Under the pieces are notes generated by a model. It saw only the letters and a list, made by a program, of their open reading frames with translations. It made no database searches and was not told where the DNA came from. DNA of 64,000 nucleotides from Thermoanaerobaculia bacterium (GTDB taxonomy: Bacteria > Acidobacteriota > Thermoanaerobaculia > Multivoradales > Multivoraceae): positions 62,001 through 126,000 of the forward strand of contig JAJDUI010000008.1 in NCBI GenBank assembly GCA_022826745.1, read 5' to 3'. A program made the translations under genes and the position numbers. This document shows positions 26,703 to 35,527 of the stretch, piece by piece (the first letter of the stretch is position 1; each line of letters starts with the position of its first letter).

Positions 26703-28508
26703 CTAGAACGCCTCGCTCCAGGGGCGGCTGAGGCGCAGGGCGGAGTTGATCAGGCCGACCATCGAGTAGGTCTGTGGGAAGTTGCCCCAGAGTTCGCCGG
26801 TCTCCGGGTCGAGGTCCTCGGAGAGAAGTCCCACCGGGTTGCGGCGGTCGAGCATCTGCTGGAACAGTTCGCGGGCCTCCTCGCGGCGGCCGAGGTCGTT
26901 GATCGCGTCGATGTACCAGAAGCTGCAGACGGCGAAGGAGGTGGCGGGGGAACCGAAGTCGTCCTCCCGGTAGCGGAAGAAGTGGCTGCCGGAACGCAGC
27001 GGCTCGAGGGACTCGACGGTGGCCGCGAAGCAGGGATCGTCGGCGTCGAGGAAGCCCAGGTCGTGGAGCAGGAGCAGGCTGGCGTCGATGCCCTCGCCGG
27101 CCAGCGTGGCGGCGAGGCCGCCGCCTTCGGTCTCGGCGTGCCGGAGGACGTGCGAACGGATCGCCTCGGCCTGGTTCGTCCAGTGCCGCTGACGATCGGC
27201 CAGGCCGAGCGCCCTCGCGATGCGTGCCAGGCGATCGCAGGCGGCCCAGCACATGACGCTCGAGAAGGTGTGGACGGCGCTTCGTTGCCGGAACTCCCAG
27301 AGGCCGGCGTCGGGCTGGTCGAACAGGGCCACGGCCTGGTCGCCGAGCTGCTCCAGCCAGCCGAACACGCGCCGGTTGCCGGGCTTGACCAGCCGGCGGT
27401 CGAAAAAGCTCTGGGTGACGGAGAGGATCGCGCTGCCGTAGCTGTCGTTCTGGAGTTGGCGCCAGGCGTCGTTGCCGACCCGGACCGGCGGCATGCCGCG
27501 GTAGCCCGGCAGGCCGTCGACCGTGCGCTCGGTGAGTTCCCGCTCGAACTTGATGCCGTAGACCGGCTGCAGCACGCCGCCCTCGGCGGCCGCGGCGAGG
27601 TTCGTGATGTAGCCGAGGTAGCCCTCCATCGTCCGCGTTGCGCCCAGGCGGTTGAGCGCCTGGACGACGAAGTGGGAGTCCCGCAACCAGCAGAAACGGT
27701 AGTCCCAGTTGCGACCGCTGTCCGGCGCTTCGGGGATCGACGTGGTCATCGCCGCGAGCACGGCCCCGGTCTCCTCGAAACTGCAGAGCTGGAGCGTGAT
27801 GGCGGCGCGGATCACCGCCTCCTGCCACTCGAAGGGCACCGCAAGGTGGCGCACGAACTCGCGCCACCAGGTCTCCGTGCGGCTCCGGAACTCGCGCGCC
27901 ACCGAGTCGACGGGGTCGGTCAGGCTCTCGTCCGGCCCGAGCAGCAGGGTGAGCGGCTGCTCCAGGACGAAGGAGATCTCGTCGCTGATCAGGGAGACCG
28001 GCGCATCGGTGGTCAAGCGAAGCGTCAGGGCCGGTCCGACGTAGCGGATGTGGTTGCTGCCGCGGGTTACTTCGGGGCGGCGCGAACCGTAGTCGAACCG
28101 CGGCCGCAGTCGAATGCGGATGCGCGGCTCGCCGGAGATCCGTTCGATCGTGCGGACGATCATCGTCGGCCGGAAAGAGCGGCCGAACTGCTCGAACCTG
28201 GGCGCGAAGTCGGTGATCTGGACCGCTGCGCCGTTGCCGTCGCGGAGCGTCGTCACCAGGATCGCGGTGTTCTCGAGGTACTGCTGCTCGCTCTCGCGGA
28301 ACCCCTCGAGCAGCACGTCGAAGAAGCCGCCGGCCTCGGGGTCGCCGTCCTCGTCGTCCTTGCCGCCGAGGAGGGAATGGAAGACGGGGTCGCCGTCGAA
28401 GTGGGGCAGACAGGCCCAGCAGATGCGGCCGCGCGGATCGATCAGCGCCCCGAACCCGCAGTTGCCGATCACGCCGCCGTCGAGCGGCCGCGTGTCACCG
28501 CCCGTCAT
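26703..28508 (-). CDS. Glycoside hydrolase family 15 (glucoamylase or trehalase type)
   Basis: The 601-aa protein has the N-terminal beta-sandwich opening GVIGNCGFGALIDPRGRICWACLPHFD. The catalytic (alpha/alpha)6 domain contains NWDYRFCWLRDSHF, the GH15 signature, and GLLSEDLDPETGELWGNFPQ with a conserved catalytic glutamate. Bacterial proteins of this layout include trehalases and glucan 1,4-alpha-glucosidases. The neighbouring otsB makes trehalase activity a good guess. No signal peptide is seen, so it is cytoplasmic. Its start overlaps the otsB stop (ATGA). Confidence 0.9.
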   Translation of the reverse strand: MTGGDTRPLDGGVIGNCGFGALIDPRGRICWACLPHFDGDPVFHSLLGGKDDEDGDPEAGGFFDVLLEGFRESEQQYLENTAILVTTLRDGNGAAVQITDFAPRFEQFGRSFRPTMIVRTIERISGEPRIRIRLRPRFDYGSRRPEVTRGSNHIRYVGPALTLRLTTDAPVSLISDEISFVLEQPLTLLLGPDESLTDPVDSVAREFRSRTETWWREFVRHLAVPFEWQEAVIRAAITLQLCSFEETGAVLAAMTTSIPEAPDSGRNWDYRFCWLRDSHFVVQALNRLGATRTMEGYLGYITNLAAAAEGGVLQPVYGIKFERELTERTVDGLPGYRGMPPVRVGNDAWRQLQNDSYGSAILSVTQSFFDRRLVKPGNRRVFGWLEQLGDQAVALFDQPDAGLWEFRQRSAVHTFSSVMCWAACDRLARIARALGLADRQRHWTNQAEAIRSHVLRHAETEGGGLAATLAGEGIDASLLLLHDLGFLDADDPCFAATVESLEPLRSGSHFFRYREDDFGSPATSFAVCSFWYIDAINDLGRREEARELFQQMLDRRNPVGLLSEDLDPETGELWGNFPQTYSMVGLINSALRLSRPWSEAF

Positions 28509-29320
28509 GGGCCCGCCAGCCGCTCGCGCAGCGCCTCCAGCCAGCGGTGCAGCTCCCGCACGCCGCCCAGACCGTGCCTGGCGACGCTTTCGCGGTTGCC
28601 GTCCGGCTCCAGGCCGACCACGATGGCGGCGCCGCCGCCGCTCTGGGCGGCGTCGAACCCCTCCTCGTCGGTGATGTCGTCGCCGATGAACACCGGCACG
28701 CGGCCGCGGAACGGCGCTTCGGCCATGAAGTCCTCGACCACCGTGCGCTTGTTCGGGCGGTGCGGCTTGAGTTCGAGCACCATCTTGCCCTCCTGCACCC
28801 GGTAGCCCGAACCGAGTGCGGCGCGCACCCGCTCCATCGCCTCGCGGGCCGGGGCTTCGGCGGCGGCGGCCCGGCGGTAGTGGAGCGCCAGGGTCGCCGC
28901 CTTGTCTTCCAGCAGCGTGCCGGGATGCGCCTCGACGAAGCGCTCGAGGTCGCGGCGCGCCGGCTCGAGCGCGGCCGAGCCGTCGCTCCGGCTGACCGCG
29001 CCGGCCGCCGACCGCCGCTCCAGGCCGTGCAGGCCCGCTGCCGGAAGGGCCAGCGGCGCGAAGAAGCGGTCGAGGACGTCGAGCGACCGGCCGCTCGCCA
29101 GCGCCAAGGCACCATCGAGGCTGTCGCTGAGGCGAGCCAGCAGGCTGGCGACGCCGTCGTCGACATGAACCGCGTCGGGTGCCTCGGCGATCTCGATCAG
29201 GGTGCCGTCGACGTCCAGGAACAGGGCCCAGGAGTGTGGCGGCGGCGCGGCGGAGCCCGTTTCCAGGAGGGTCCAGGCGGTGCGTGGTGGATGCGCTCTC
29301 TGGTTCACACGGGCCCCCAC
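28505..29320 (-). CDS. otsB: Trehalose-6-phosphate phosphatase
   Basis: The 271-aa HAD-family enzyme removes phosphate from trehalose 6-phosphate. Motif I is LFLDVDGTL, motif II ALASGRS, and motifs III/IV lie in KPHRPNKRTVVEDF and FIGDDITDEEGF. It is first of three overlapping or adjacent genes (otsB-GH15-GPP34) and faces otsA, with only 26 bases between the annotated start codons. The true start could lie a few codons inside, since the first 25 residues are not conserved. Confidence 0.93.
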   Translation of the reverse strand: MGARVNQRAHPPRTAWTLLETGSAAPPPHSWALFLDVDGTLIEIAEAPDAVHVDDGVASLLARLSDSLDGALALASGRSLDVLDRFFAPLALPAAGLHGLERRSAAGAVSRSDGSAALEPARRDLERFVEAHPGTLLEDKAATLALHYRRAAAAEAPAREAMERVRAALGSGYRVQEGKMVLELKPHRPNKRTVVEDFMAEAPFRGRVPVFIGDDITDEEGFDAAQSGGGAAIVVGLEPDGNRESVARHGLGGVRELHRWLEALRERLAGP

Positions 29321-29330
29321 CGAGATCCCT

Positions 29331-29336
29331 TACGAT
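29331..29336 (+). promoter_or_regulatory. Putative -10 box of otsA
   Basis: TACGAT lies 10 bases before ATG 29347 in the 26-base space between the otsA and otsB starts. No Shine-Dalgarno sequence is seen. The otsB promoter must lie inside the otsA coding region or overlap this site. Confidence 0.4.
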
Positions 29337-29346
29337 ACTGAAACCG

Positions 29347-30744
29347 ATGGCCCCTCAGGATCTACCGGCTGCTCAGCAGTCGGAATTGGTGATCGTCGCC
29401 AACACCTTGCCCGTGCGTCGCGAGGAGGTGGATGGGGAACTGGGCTGGGCGCAAAGCCCGGGCGGCCTCGTCAGCGCCCTGTCGCCGATCGTCCGCGACG
29501 CGGGCGGCTGCTGGGTCGGCTGGACCGGCGGCGCCGACGATGCGCCCGAGCCGTTCCGGCACGAAGGCATCCTGAACGTCGCGGTACCGGTGTCGGAGGC
29601 GGAAGTCGCCGGTTCCTACCAGGGGATGTGCAACTCGACTCTGTGGCCGCTCTACCACGACGCGGTCCGGCCGCCCGAGTACCACCGGCACTGGTGGAAC
29701 CCCTACGTCGCGGTCAACCGCCGCTTCGCCGAGGAGGCGGCTCGCCGCACCGCGCCCGGCGGCCGGGTGTGGATCCAGGACTACCACCTGCAGCTCGTGC
29801 CGCGGATGCTGCGCGAGCTGCGGCCGGACATCAGCTCGGGCTTCTTCCTGCACATCCCCTTCCCGCCGATCGAACTCTTCCTTCGCCTGCCCTGGCGGCG
29901 GCGGGTGCTCGAGGGGCTGCTCGGCGCGGACGTGATCGGCTTCCAGACTCCGGCGGGCGCCTACAACTTCACGCGGCTCGCCGACCGGCTGATCGAGGCG
30001 GAGCCCCAGGGCGAGACGATCCGCTACCAGGGCCGCGACATCCGCGTCGGCGCCTTTCCGATCTCCATCGACACGGACCGCTACGCGAACGCGGCGCTGG
30101 CGCCCGAGATCCGGGAACGCGCCGAACAGCTCCAGCAACTTCGTCGCGGCCGCAAGATCATCCTCTCCGTTGACCGCCTCGACTACACGAAGGGCATCGA
30201 CCTGCGGCTCAAGGCGTTCCTCGAATGGCTGGGTCGCGAGGACCGGTCGATCCGCGACGCGGTGATGGTCCAGGTCGCCGTCCCGAGCCGGGAGCGCATC
30301 TCGGAGTACCAGATCCTGCGGCGCGACGTGGAGGAACTCGTCGGTCAGATCAACGGCGAGTACGGCGAACTCGGGGTCGTGCCGGTGCAGTACTTCCGGC
30401 GCAACCTGCCGTTCGAGGAACTGATCGCGTTCTATCTCGTGGCCGACGTGATGCTGGTGACGCCGCTCTGCGACGGCATGAACCTCGTCGCCAAGGAGTA
30501 CGTCGCCACCCGGCTCGAGGACGACGGCGTGCTCGTGCTTTCCGAGTTCGCGGGCGCGGCCGCCGAACTGCCCGACGCCCTGTTGGTCAATCCCCACGAC
30601 GTGAACGCGATGGCGGCGACGATCGAGCGTGCGATCACTCTCGACCCGGACGATGGGGTGCGACGGATGAAGGCGATGCGCGAGGTCGTGCGACGGCACT
30701 CCGTGCACGAATGGGCGGCCCAGTTCATCGAGGCTCTGGCCTGA
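29347..30744 (+). CDS. otsA: Trehalose-6-phosphate synthase
   Basis: The 465-aa GT20 enzyme transfers glucose from a nucleotide sugar to glucose 6-phosphate. Key segments are VIVANTLPVRRE, SPGGLVSAL, VWIQDYHLQLVPRMLRELRP, HIPFPPIELF, the phosphate-binding LSVDRLDYTKGID and TPLCDGMNLVAKEYVA. ATG 29347 matches the family N-terminus. It is followed after 5 bases by a reductive-dehalogenase-like gene, which is an unusual partner. Confidence 0.95.
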   Translation: MAPQDLPAAQQSELVIVANTLPVRREEVDGELGWAQSPGGLVSALSPIVRDAGGCWVGWTGGADDAPEPFRHEGILNVAVPVSEAEVAGSYQGMCNSTLWPLYHDAVRPPEYHRHWWNPYVAVNRRFAEEAARRTAPGGRVWIQDYHLQLVPRMLRELRPDISSGFFLHIPFPPIELFLRLPWRRRVLEGLLGADVIGFQTPAGAYNFTRLADRLIEAEPQGETIRYQGRDIRVGAFPISIDTDRYANAALAPEIRERAEQLQQLRRGRKIILSVDRLDYTKGIDLRLKAFLEWLGREDRSIRDAVMVQVAVPSRERISEYQILRRDVEELVGQINGEYGELGVVPVQYFRRNLPFEELIAFYLVADVMLVTPLCDGMNLVAKEYVATRLEDDGVLVLSEFAGAAAELPDALLVNPHDVNAMAATIERAITLDPDDGVRRMKAMREVVRRHSVHEWAAQFIEALA

Positions 30745-30749
30745 CGCGC

Positions 30750-31937
30750 ATGGCACGCCCCGTCAGCGACGCCGAAGCGGGCTTCGAGGTAGGCGAGGGC
30801 TTCGAACGCTTCTCGCAGAAGGACGACGTCTTCTGCCGTTCGTTCTGGGACCCCGAGGTGAGGACCTCGCGTTCGGACATGTTCTACGAGACGTACCGCA
30901 CGCCGGAGCTGCGCTGGCGGCCGGTCGACGGGTTCACGCGCCGCGACTACGCGCTTCGCAACGCTTCCTGGCACGTCACCGATCTGTTCGCGGAACTCCG
31001 GGGAGACGCCGACCGTCGCGAGGGCTTCCTCGACCCCTACACGGTGCTCCGGGACGGTCCGGGTCCGCCGGACGAGAGCGATGAACCGGAGGAGGTCCTC
31101 GCCGCTCGACTCGCGGCGGATCTCAAGACGGCCGCCCGCGCGTTGGGCGCCGACCTGATCGGCATCACCGGATACGACGAGCGCTGGGTGTACACCCACG
31201 CGTACTCGCGGGAGACCGAGACGGAGAAACCGCAGGAGCTTCCGGGCGAACTCGGGAACGTCGTCGTCGTTGCGCAGGCGATGGACCGGGGTCTGGTGGA
31301 GACCGTGCCGTCGGCCCTGAGCGGGACGGCGACGGGGGTCGGTTACAGCAGCGACACGGTGGTGCTGCTTGCGATCGCCCAGTACATCCTGAACATGGGC
31401 TACGCCGCGGTGCCGACGATGAACGACACGGCCCTGGCGATTCCGCTCGCGATCAAGGCGGGGCTGGGCGAGTACGGCCGTCACGGTCTGCTGATCACCA
31501 GGGAGTTCGGCCCCAGGGTGCGGCTCGGGAAGATCTTCACCGACATGCCGCTGGCGCACGACCGTCCGCTGCGCTTCGGTGTGCGCGAGACCTGCGAGGT
31601 GTGCCGCGCGTGTTCGGATGCCTGCCCGCCGAAGGCCATCGCGATGGACGCGCCGACGGACCGGATCTACAACATCTCCAACATCCGCGGCGTCAGGAAG
31701 TGGACGACGGACGCCGAGAAGTGCTTCCGGTTCTGGTCGAACCAGAACACCGACTGCTCGATCTGCGTCAGGGTCTGCCCCTACAACCGGGACTACTCCA
31801 AACGTCTCAGCCGAATCTGGCGGTGGATGGCGGGGACCCGTCTGCGCCGGCTCGCCCTCTGGCTCGACCGCCGGAGCGGCCGCGGACGGAGGGTTGAGCC
31901 CCAGACGTGGTGGGGGCGCGCCCTGTCCGGCTGGTAG
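30750..31937 (+). CDS. Reductive dehalogenase-like iron-sulfur protein (RdhA family)
   Basis: The 395-aa protein has an N-terminal corrinoid-enzyme-like domain (ALGADLIGITGYDERWVYTHAY; NMGYAAVPTMNDTALAIPLAIKAGLGEYGRHGLLIT) and two ferredoxin-type clusters: C282-x2-C285-x2-C288-x3-C292-P and C325-x10-C336-x2-C339-x3-C343-P. This spacing matches reductive dehalogenases and their cytoplasmic relatives, which resemble epoxyqueuosine reductase. No twin-arginine signal and no partner membrane anchor (RdhB) is seen, so it is probably cytoplasmic and not a respiratory dehalogenase. Co-transcription with otsA is likely. The substrate is unknown. Confidence 0.8.
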   Translation: MARPVSDAEAGFEVGEGFERFSQKDDVFCRSFWDPEVRTSRSDMFYETYRTPELRWRPVDGFTRRDYALRNASWHVTDLFAELRGDADRREGFLDPYTVLRDGPGPPDESDEPEEVLAARLAADLKTAARALGADLIGITGYDERWVYTHAYSRETETEKPQELPGELGNVVVVAQAMDRGLVETVPSALSGTATGVGYSSDTVVLLAIAQYILNMGYAAVPTMNDTALAIPLAIKAGLGEYGRHGLLITREFGPRVRLGKIFTDMPLAHDRPLRFGVRETCEVCRACSDACPPKAIAMDAPTDRIYNISNIRGVRKWTTDAEKCFRFWSNQNTDCSICVRVCPYNRDYSKRLSRIWRWMAGTRLRRLALWLDRRSGRGRRVEPQTWWGRALSGW

Positions 31938-32031
31938 GCTTGAACGTAGCGTCCGGCCGCCGAGCGCAGGAGAACAGGAGGAAAGGCCGAACGGAATAGC
32001 GACCCTGCCCGTCCCGTTCGGATCCAATGCC

Positions 32032-33129
32032 ATGTGGATCAGAAAGTACGACCCCGCCCGTTACCTTCCCTCAGACTCCGGGATCGCGCTGCCGAGCCGC
32101 GAGCCGACGCCGCGGGACGTCTACATGGACCGGCGCAAGTTCGTGGCCGCGGCCGGCCTCGGCATCGCCGCCGCGTCGCCCCTGGCCGCCCAGTTCCGCC
32201 TTCGCCAGCAGGTGCCGGCGCCTCCTCCGGCGCCGCCGATCGAGGACAAGCTGAAGCCGGCGCTCGAGAGGCCCGATGTCTACGGCGCCGAGCTCAGCGC
32301 GCGGCCCAAGCGCAACGTGAAGTTCGCCGGCCCGCCGGCCAGCATCGGCGGCGAACTGACGCCGCGCGACGCAGCGGGCAGCCACAACAACTTCTACGAG
32401 TTCTATCCCGGTCGTGGCGGCCCGGTGTGGAAGTTCGCCGGCAAGTTCACCGTCGAGCCCTGGAAGGTCGAGGTCACGGGCCTGTGCGACAACCCGATGA
32501 CGCTCGATCTCGACGACATCTTCGGCTTCGAGCACGAGGAGCGGCTCTACCACTTCCGCTGCGTCGAGCGCTGGGCCATGAACGTGCCCTGGAGCGGCTT
32601 CCCTCTCAGCAAGCTGATCGAGAAGGCGCAGCCGAAGTCGTCAGCCAGGCATGTCCGTTTCTTCACCGCTCTCAAGCGGGACGAGATGCCGGGCGTCAGG
32701 GAGGCTCACTGGTACCAGTGGCCGTACTTCGAAGCCCTCCGCATGGATGAGGCGATGAACGAACTGGCCTTCGTCGCCACCGGTAGCTACGGCGAGCCTC
32801 TGGTCAAGCAGCACGGTGCGCCGCTGCGGCTCGCGATCCCGTGGAAGTACGGTTACAAGAGCGCGAAGTCGATCGTCAAGATCGAGTTCGTGGCCGAGGA
32901 GCCGAAGATCTTCTGGCAGATCCAGCCGCACGAGTACGGGTACCTCTCGAACGTGAACCCGAACATCCCGCACCCGCGCTGGAGCCAGGCGACCTCGCAC
33001 TGGCTGCACAACAGCCAGCCGTTCGAGACACCGATCTTCAACGGCTACGGCGAGTACGTCTCGAAGCTCTATCCCGACGAGCCGACCACGATGCAGCGGG
33101 CGCTGCGGATGGGGCAGGTCGCACGGTAG
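32032..33129 (+). CDS. msrP: Methionine-sulfoxide reductase catalytic subunit (molybdopterin, MsrP/YedY)
   Basis: The 365-aa protein has a twin-arginine signal MDRRKFVAAAGLGIAAASPL near residue 32, so it is exported folded to the periplasm. The molybdenum ligand is C177 in FRCVERWAMNVPWSGFPL. The C-terminal MsrP signature AIPWKYGYKSAKSIVKIEF is present. It repairs oxidised methionine in envelope proteins with electrons from a heme membrane subunit (MsrQ). I do not see an msrQ here. A TAGGCT box at 31935-31940 lies about 90 bases upstream. Confidence 0.93.
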   Translation: MWIRKYDPARYLPSDSGIALPSREPTPRDVYMDRRKFVAAAGLGIAAASPLAAQFRLRQQVPAPPPAPPIEDKLKPALERPDVYGAELSARPKRNVKFAGPPASIGGELTPRDAAGSHNNFYEFYPGRGGPVWKFAGKFTVEPWKVEVTGLCDNPMTLDLDDIFGFEHEERLYHFRCVERWAMNVPWSGFPLSKLIEKAQPKSSARHVRFFTALKRDEMPGVREAHWYQWPYFEALRMDEAMNELAFVATGSYGEPLVKQHGAPLRLAIPWKYGYKSAKSIVKIEFVAEEPKIFWQIQPHEYGYLSNVNPNIPHPRWSQATSHWLHNSQPFETPIFNGYGEYVSKLYPDEPTTMQRALRMGQVAR

Positions 33130-33169
33130 GGACCTAGACGGAGAACGCTGCCGGTTCGTATCTGTAGTC

Positions 33170-33430
33170 ATGGGCGCCGCCACGGACACGCTGGGCACGG
33201 CCGACGCACTTGAAGGCGCCGGTCTTGATGCCGACACCGCCAAGGCAACAGCGCGCGCGATCGAAACGGGCTGCGCCTCCGCCGTCGAGGGGCTGGTGAC
33301 GCGAGACGGCCTCAGGGCCGAGTTGAAGGCGCTGGAGACGAGGCTGGTCCTGTGGGGCGCGGGAATCGTGCTCGGTGGTACCGCTCTGGTGTTGAGCGGA
33401 GTCGGCGTGCTGTTGAGGTTCCTCCCATAG
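33170..33430 (+). CDS. Small membrane protein, DUF1640-like
   Basis: The 86-aa protein has an N-terminal helical half (LEGAGLDADTAKATARAIE, then LVTRDGLRAELKALETRL), which resembles the coiled-coil DUF1640 family. One C-terminal membrane helix follows (LVLWGAGIVLGGTALVLSGVGVLL). The role is unknown. Confidence 0.5.
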   Translation: MGAATDTLGTADALEGAGLDADTAKATARAIETGCASAVEGLVTRDGLRAELKALETRLVLWGAGIVLGGTALVLSGVGVLLRFLP

Positions 33431-33447
33431 AGGCCGACCAGCGTCCC

Positions 33448-35049
33448 TTAGGGTTCGTCGATCGCCTCTGACGCCAACGCGGCGCCCGCACCGTGGCGCG
33501 CTGCCTGCACCGCGGCCGCGAAGAGCCCCATGGCGGCGCCGAAGGTCAAGACACCGACGAGTCCTACCCAGCCCTCGGCGTTCGTCGGCGCCGCCAGTGC
33601 CAGCAGTTCCGCCGTGAAGCCGAAAGGCTCGCCAGCGCGCAGCGCCTTGAGCGCCGCCAGACCGTTGAGCAGCAAGGCGGCGCCGATGGCGCTCAGTGTC
33701 CCGAAGGCCACGCCATCCGCGGCCAGCCGAGTCCTGGAACGGGGTGGTAGCGGCTCCCGCCGCCGCACGTCGAAGACCGGTTCGCGTTCGGTGGGCTTGA
33801 CGAAGCGCGAGAGCATGTAGAGGCCGGGGATTCCTAGCGGCATCGTGGCCAGGAAGAAGCTCGACCAGCCGATGGCGTCGACGGTGATCCCGGCAACCGG
33901 CCCGGAGAAGATGCGCCCGAAGCCGAACAAGGTCGAGAACATCGCGTACTGCGTGGCCGAGAAGCGCTTCTGGGTCATGCGAAGTAGCAGGACCGAGAAG
34001 GCTCCGGTACCGAGACCCTGGCAGAGCGTCTCGAACCCCATCGCTCCGTAGAGGAGGAAGGAGTTCTTCGGCACGTTGGCGAGGACAACGTACCCGATGT
34101 TGGAGAAGATCTGGAGCGAGCCGAAGATCCAGAGAGCTCTGCCGAGGCCGAGCACGTTCGTTCCGAGGCCGCCGATGATCGCGCCGCCGATCGTCGCGAT
34201 CAGGCCGATCGTCCCCAGCGCGAAGCCACGGTCGTCGCTCGAGTAGCCCATGTCGACGAGGAACGGACGAAGCAGGGCGCTGGCCATGTTGTCGGCGAGT
34301 TTGAACAGGATGACGAAGGCCAGAATCTCTACCGCGCGGTGGCGGGAGAGGAAGCCGAGGAAGGGGAGCCAGACGGCTTCACGGACGGTCTTCGGCTCAG
34401 GCGGCAGATTGCGAGGCTCGGGCGCGAAGAACGTCACGAGAAGCATCGGCAGGTAGAGCGCGGCCAGGCCCGCACAGACGAGCGCCCACGAGGAGCGTCC
34501 GGCAAGGGAGATGGCCGCCGCTCCCGCCGCGAACATCCCTACGCGGTAGAGCGCGATGCGCGCGCCGACGGCCGCGCCCTGCTCTTCCTTCTTCAGAACG
34601 TCCACGGCGTAGGCATCGACCGCGATGTCCTGGGACGCCGCCGCCAGTGCCACCGCGAAGGTCAGGGCGAGCACCACGAACGGCGCGTCCGGGTGGCCGC
34701 CGACGCCGGCCAGGCCGAGCGTTCCAACAAGCAGACCGACCTGGGCGATCGCCGCCCAGCCCCGGCGTCGCCCCAGGAACGGCGGTGGGAAGCGGTCCAT
34801 CAGCGGCGCCCAGACCACGTTGAAGGTCCACGGAACCTGCGCCAGCGTGAACAGGCCGACGATGCGAATGTCGACGCCGGAATCCCGCATCCAGTCGGGA
34901 ATCGCGATCCAGACCAGCCCGAGCGGCATGCCGGAGGAGAACGAGAGGAGGACGACGGACAGCGTTCGCCAGGAGCGGACGGCCTGCACCAGGCTTTCGA
35001 AGGTGCCGACCCGCTTGGGCGCCTGCTCCTGCTCGGCCATCGGACTCAT
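33448..35049 (-). CDS. AmpG-like major facilitator transporter
   Basis: The 533-aa protein has about 12-14 membrane segments. AmpG-type markers are FSSGMPLGLVWIAIPDWM, ASQDIAVDAYAVDVL and FVILFKLADNMASALLRPF. AmpG imports anhydromuropeptides for cell-wall recycling. The C-terminus is extended by two further hydrophobic segments (VAFGTLSAIGAALLLNGLAAL; EGWVGLVGVLTFGAAMGLF), as in some AmpG proteins. An alternative start is the ATG at 35040. The substrate assignment is inferred from family only. Confidence 0.85.
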   Translation of the reverse strand: MSPMAEQEQAPKRVGTFESLVQAVRSWRTLSVVLLSFSSGMPLGLVWIAIPDWMRDSGVDIRIVGLFTLAQVPWTFNVVWAPLMDRFPPPFLGRRRGWAAIAQVGLLVGTLGLAGVGGHPDAPFVVLALTFAVALAAASQDIAVDAYAVDVLKKEEQGAAVGARIALYRVGMFAAGAAAISLAGRSSWALVCAGLAALYLPMLLVTFFAPEPRNLPPEPKTVREAVWLPFLGFLSRHRAVEILAFVILFKLADNMASALLRPFLVDMGYSSDDRGFALGTIGLIATIGGAIIGGLGTNVLGLGRALWIFGSLQIFSNIGYVVLANVPKNSFLLYGAMGFETLCQGLGTGAFSVLLLRMTQKRFSATQYAMFSTLFGFGRIFSGPVAGITVDAIGWSSFFLATMPLGIPGLYMLSRFVKPTEREPVFDVRRREPLPPRSRTRLAADGVAFGTLSAIGAALLLNGLAALKALRAGEPFGFTAELLALAAPTNAEGWVGLVGVLTFGAAMGLFAAAVQAARHGAGAALASEAIDEP

Positions 35050-35153
35050 CCTATGCGTAGTCGTCTATGAATCGGACGAGGACGTCGAACTGGAACCCAG
35101 GTCGTGCAGAATCCGTAGTTGAACGTGAGCAGTCTCTTGAGGAGGAACCGACC

Positions 35154-35363
35154 GTGACCGCGACAGCCACCCAGTCCCGCCCCCTTCATCGTTCCGGGTC
35201 CGACCGCCTGATCGGCGGCGTCTGCGGCGGCATCGCCGCCTGGCTGGGCTGGAACCCGACGGGCGTCCGTTTGCTCTACATCCTGGTCTCGATCCTCTCG
35301 GTCGCGTTTCCCGGGATCATCGTGTACATCCTCCTCTGGATCGTCATGCCACTCGGCGACTGA
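35154..35363 (+). CDS. PspC-domain membrane protein
   Basis: The 69-aa protein has LHRSGSDRLIGGVCGGIAAWLGWNPTGVRLLYIL and then IIVYILLWIVMPLGD, the complete PspC domain (phage-shock-protein C type). One to two membrane helices are expected. The GTG start is set by AGGAGG at 35140-35145, 8 bases upstream; the longer in-frame reading is less likely. It may respond to envelope stress. It diverges from the AmpG-like gene. Confidence 0.85.
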   Translation: MTATATQSRPLHRSGSDRLIGGVCGGIAAWLGWNPTGVRLLYILVSILSVAFPGIIVYILLWIVMPLGD

Positions 35364-35374
35364 GCCGCCAGCTA

Positions 35375-35506
35375 CCGGGTGCGCCGCGGTCCACTGGGTG
35401 CGCCGGCGCCCCCGCCGGCTGGGTGCGCGGGTCTTCTGACCCGCTGCCGCCGGAGGCGGCCCGGAGACGCGCCGCGAAGCGGCGACCGCACCTCCGTGCG
35501 CCACCT
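35375..35506 (+). repeat. Cluster of three palindromic elements upstream of glcD
   Basis: A degenerate head GGGTGCGCCGCGG (about 35377) is followed by ACTGGGTGCGC with stem GCCGGCG, loop CCCC, stem CGCCGGC (35393-35419). CTGGGTGCGC then continues with stem GCGGGTC, loop TTCT, stem GACCCGC (35419-35445), overlapping the previous unit by one base. Smaller palindromes (GCCGCCGGAGGCGGC; CGCCGCGAAGCGGCG) follow. Two different stem types lie side by side here. Confidence 0.9.
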
Positions 35507-35513
35507 GGGTTGG

Positions 35514-35519
35514 TAGGCT
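35514..35519 (+). promoter_or_regulatory. Putative -10 box of glcD, leaderless start
   Basis: TAGGCT lies 8 bases before the ATG at 35528, right after the palindromic cluster, with no ribosome site between. Confidence 0.4.
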
Positions 35520-35527
35520 GACCGCCC

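Noticed and set aside
26061-28805. A 914-codon plus-strand open frame
   Set aside because: It is antisense to GPP34, GH15 and otsB. The composition is low complexity and there is no recognised domain.
30750-31937. Epoxyqueuosine reductase QueG
   Set aside because: The cluster spacing C-x10-C-x2-C-x3-C, the YTHAY segment and the length fit RdhA-like proteins better. QueG remains the main alternative.
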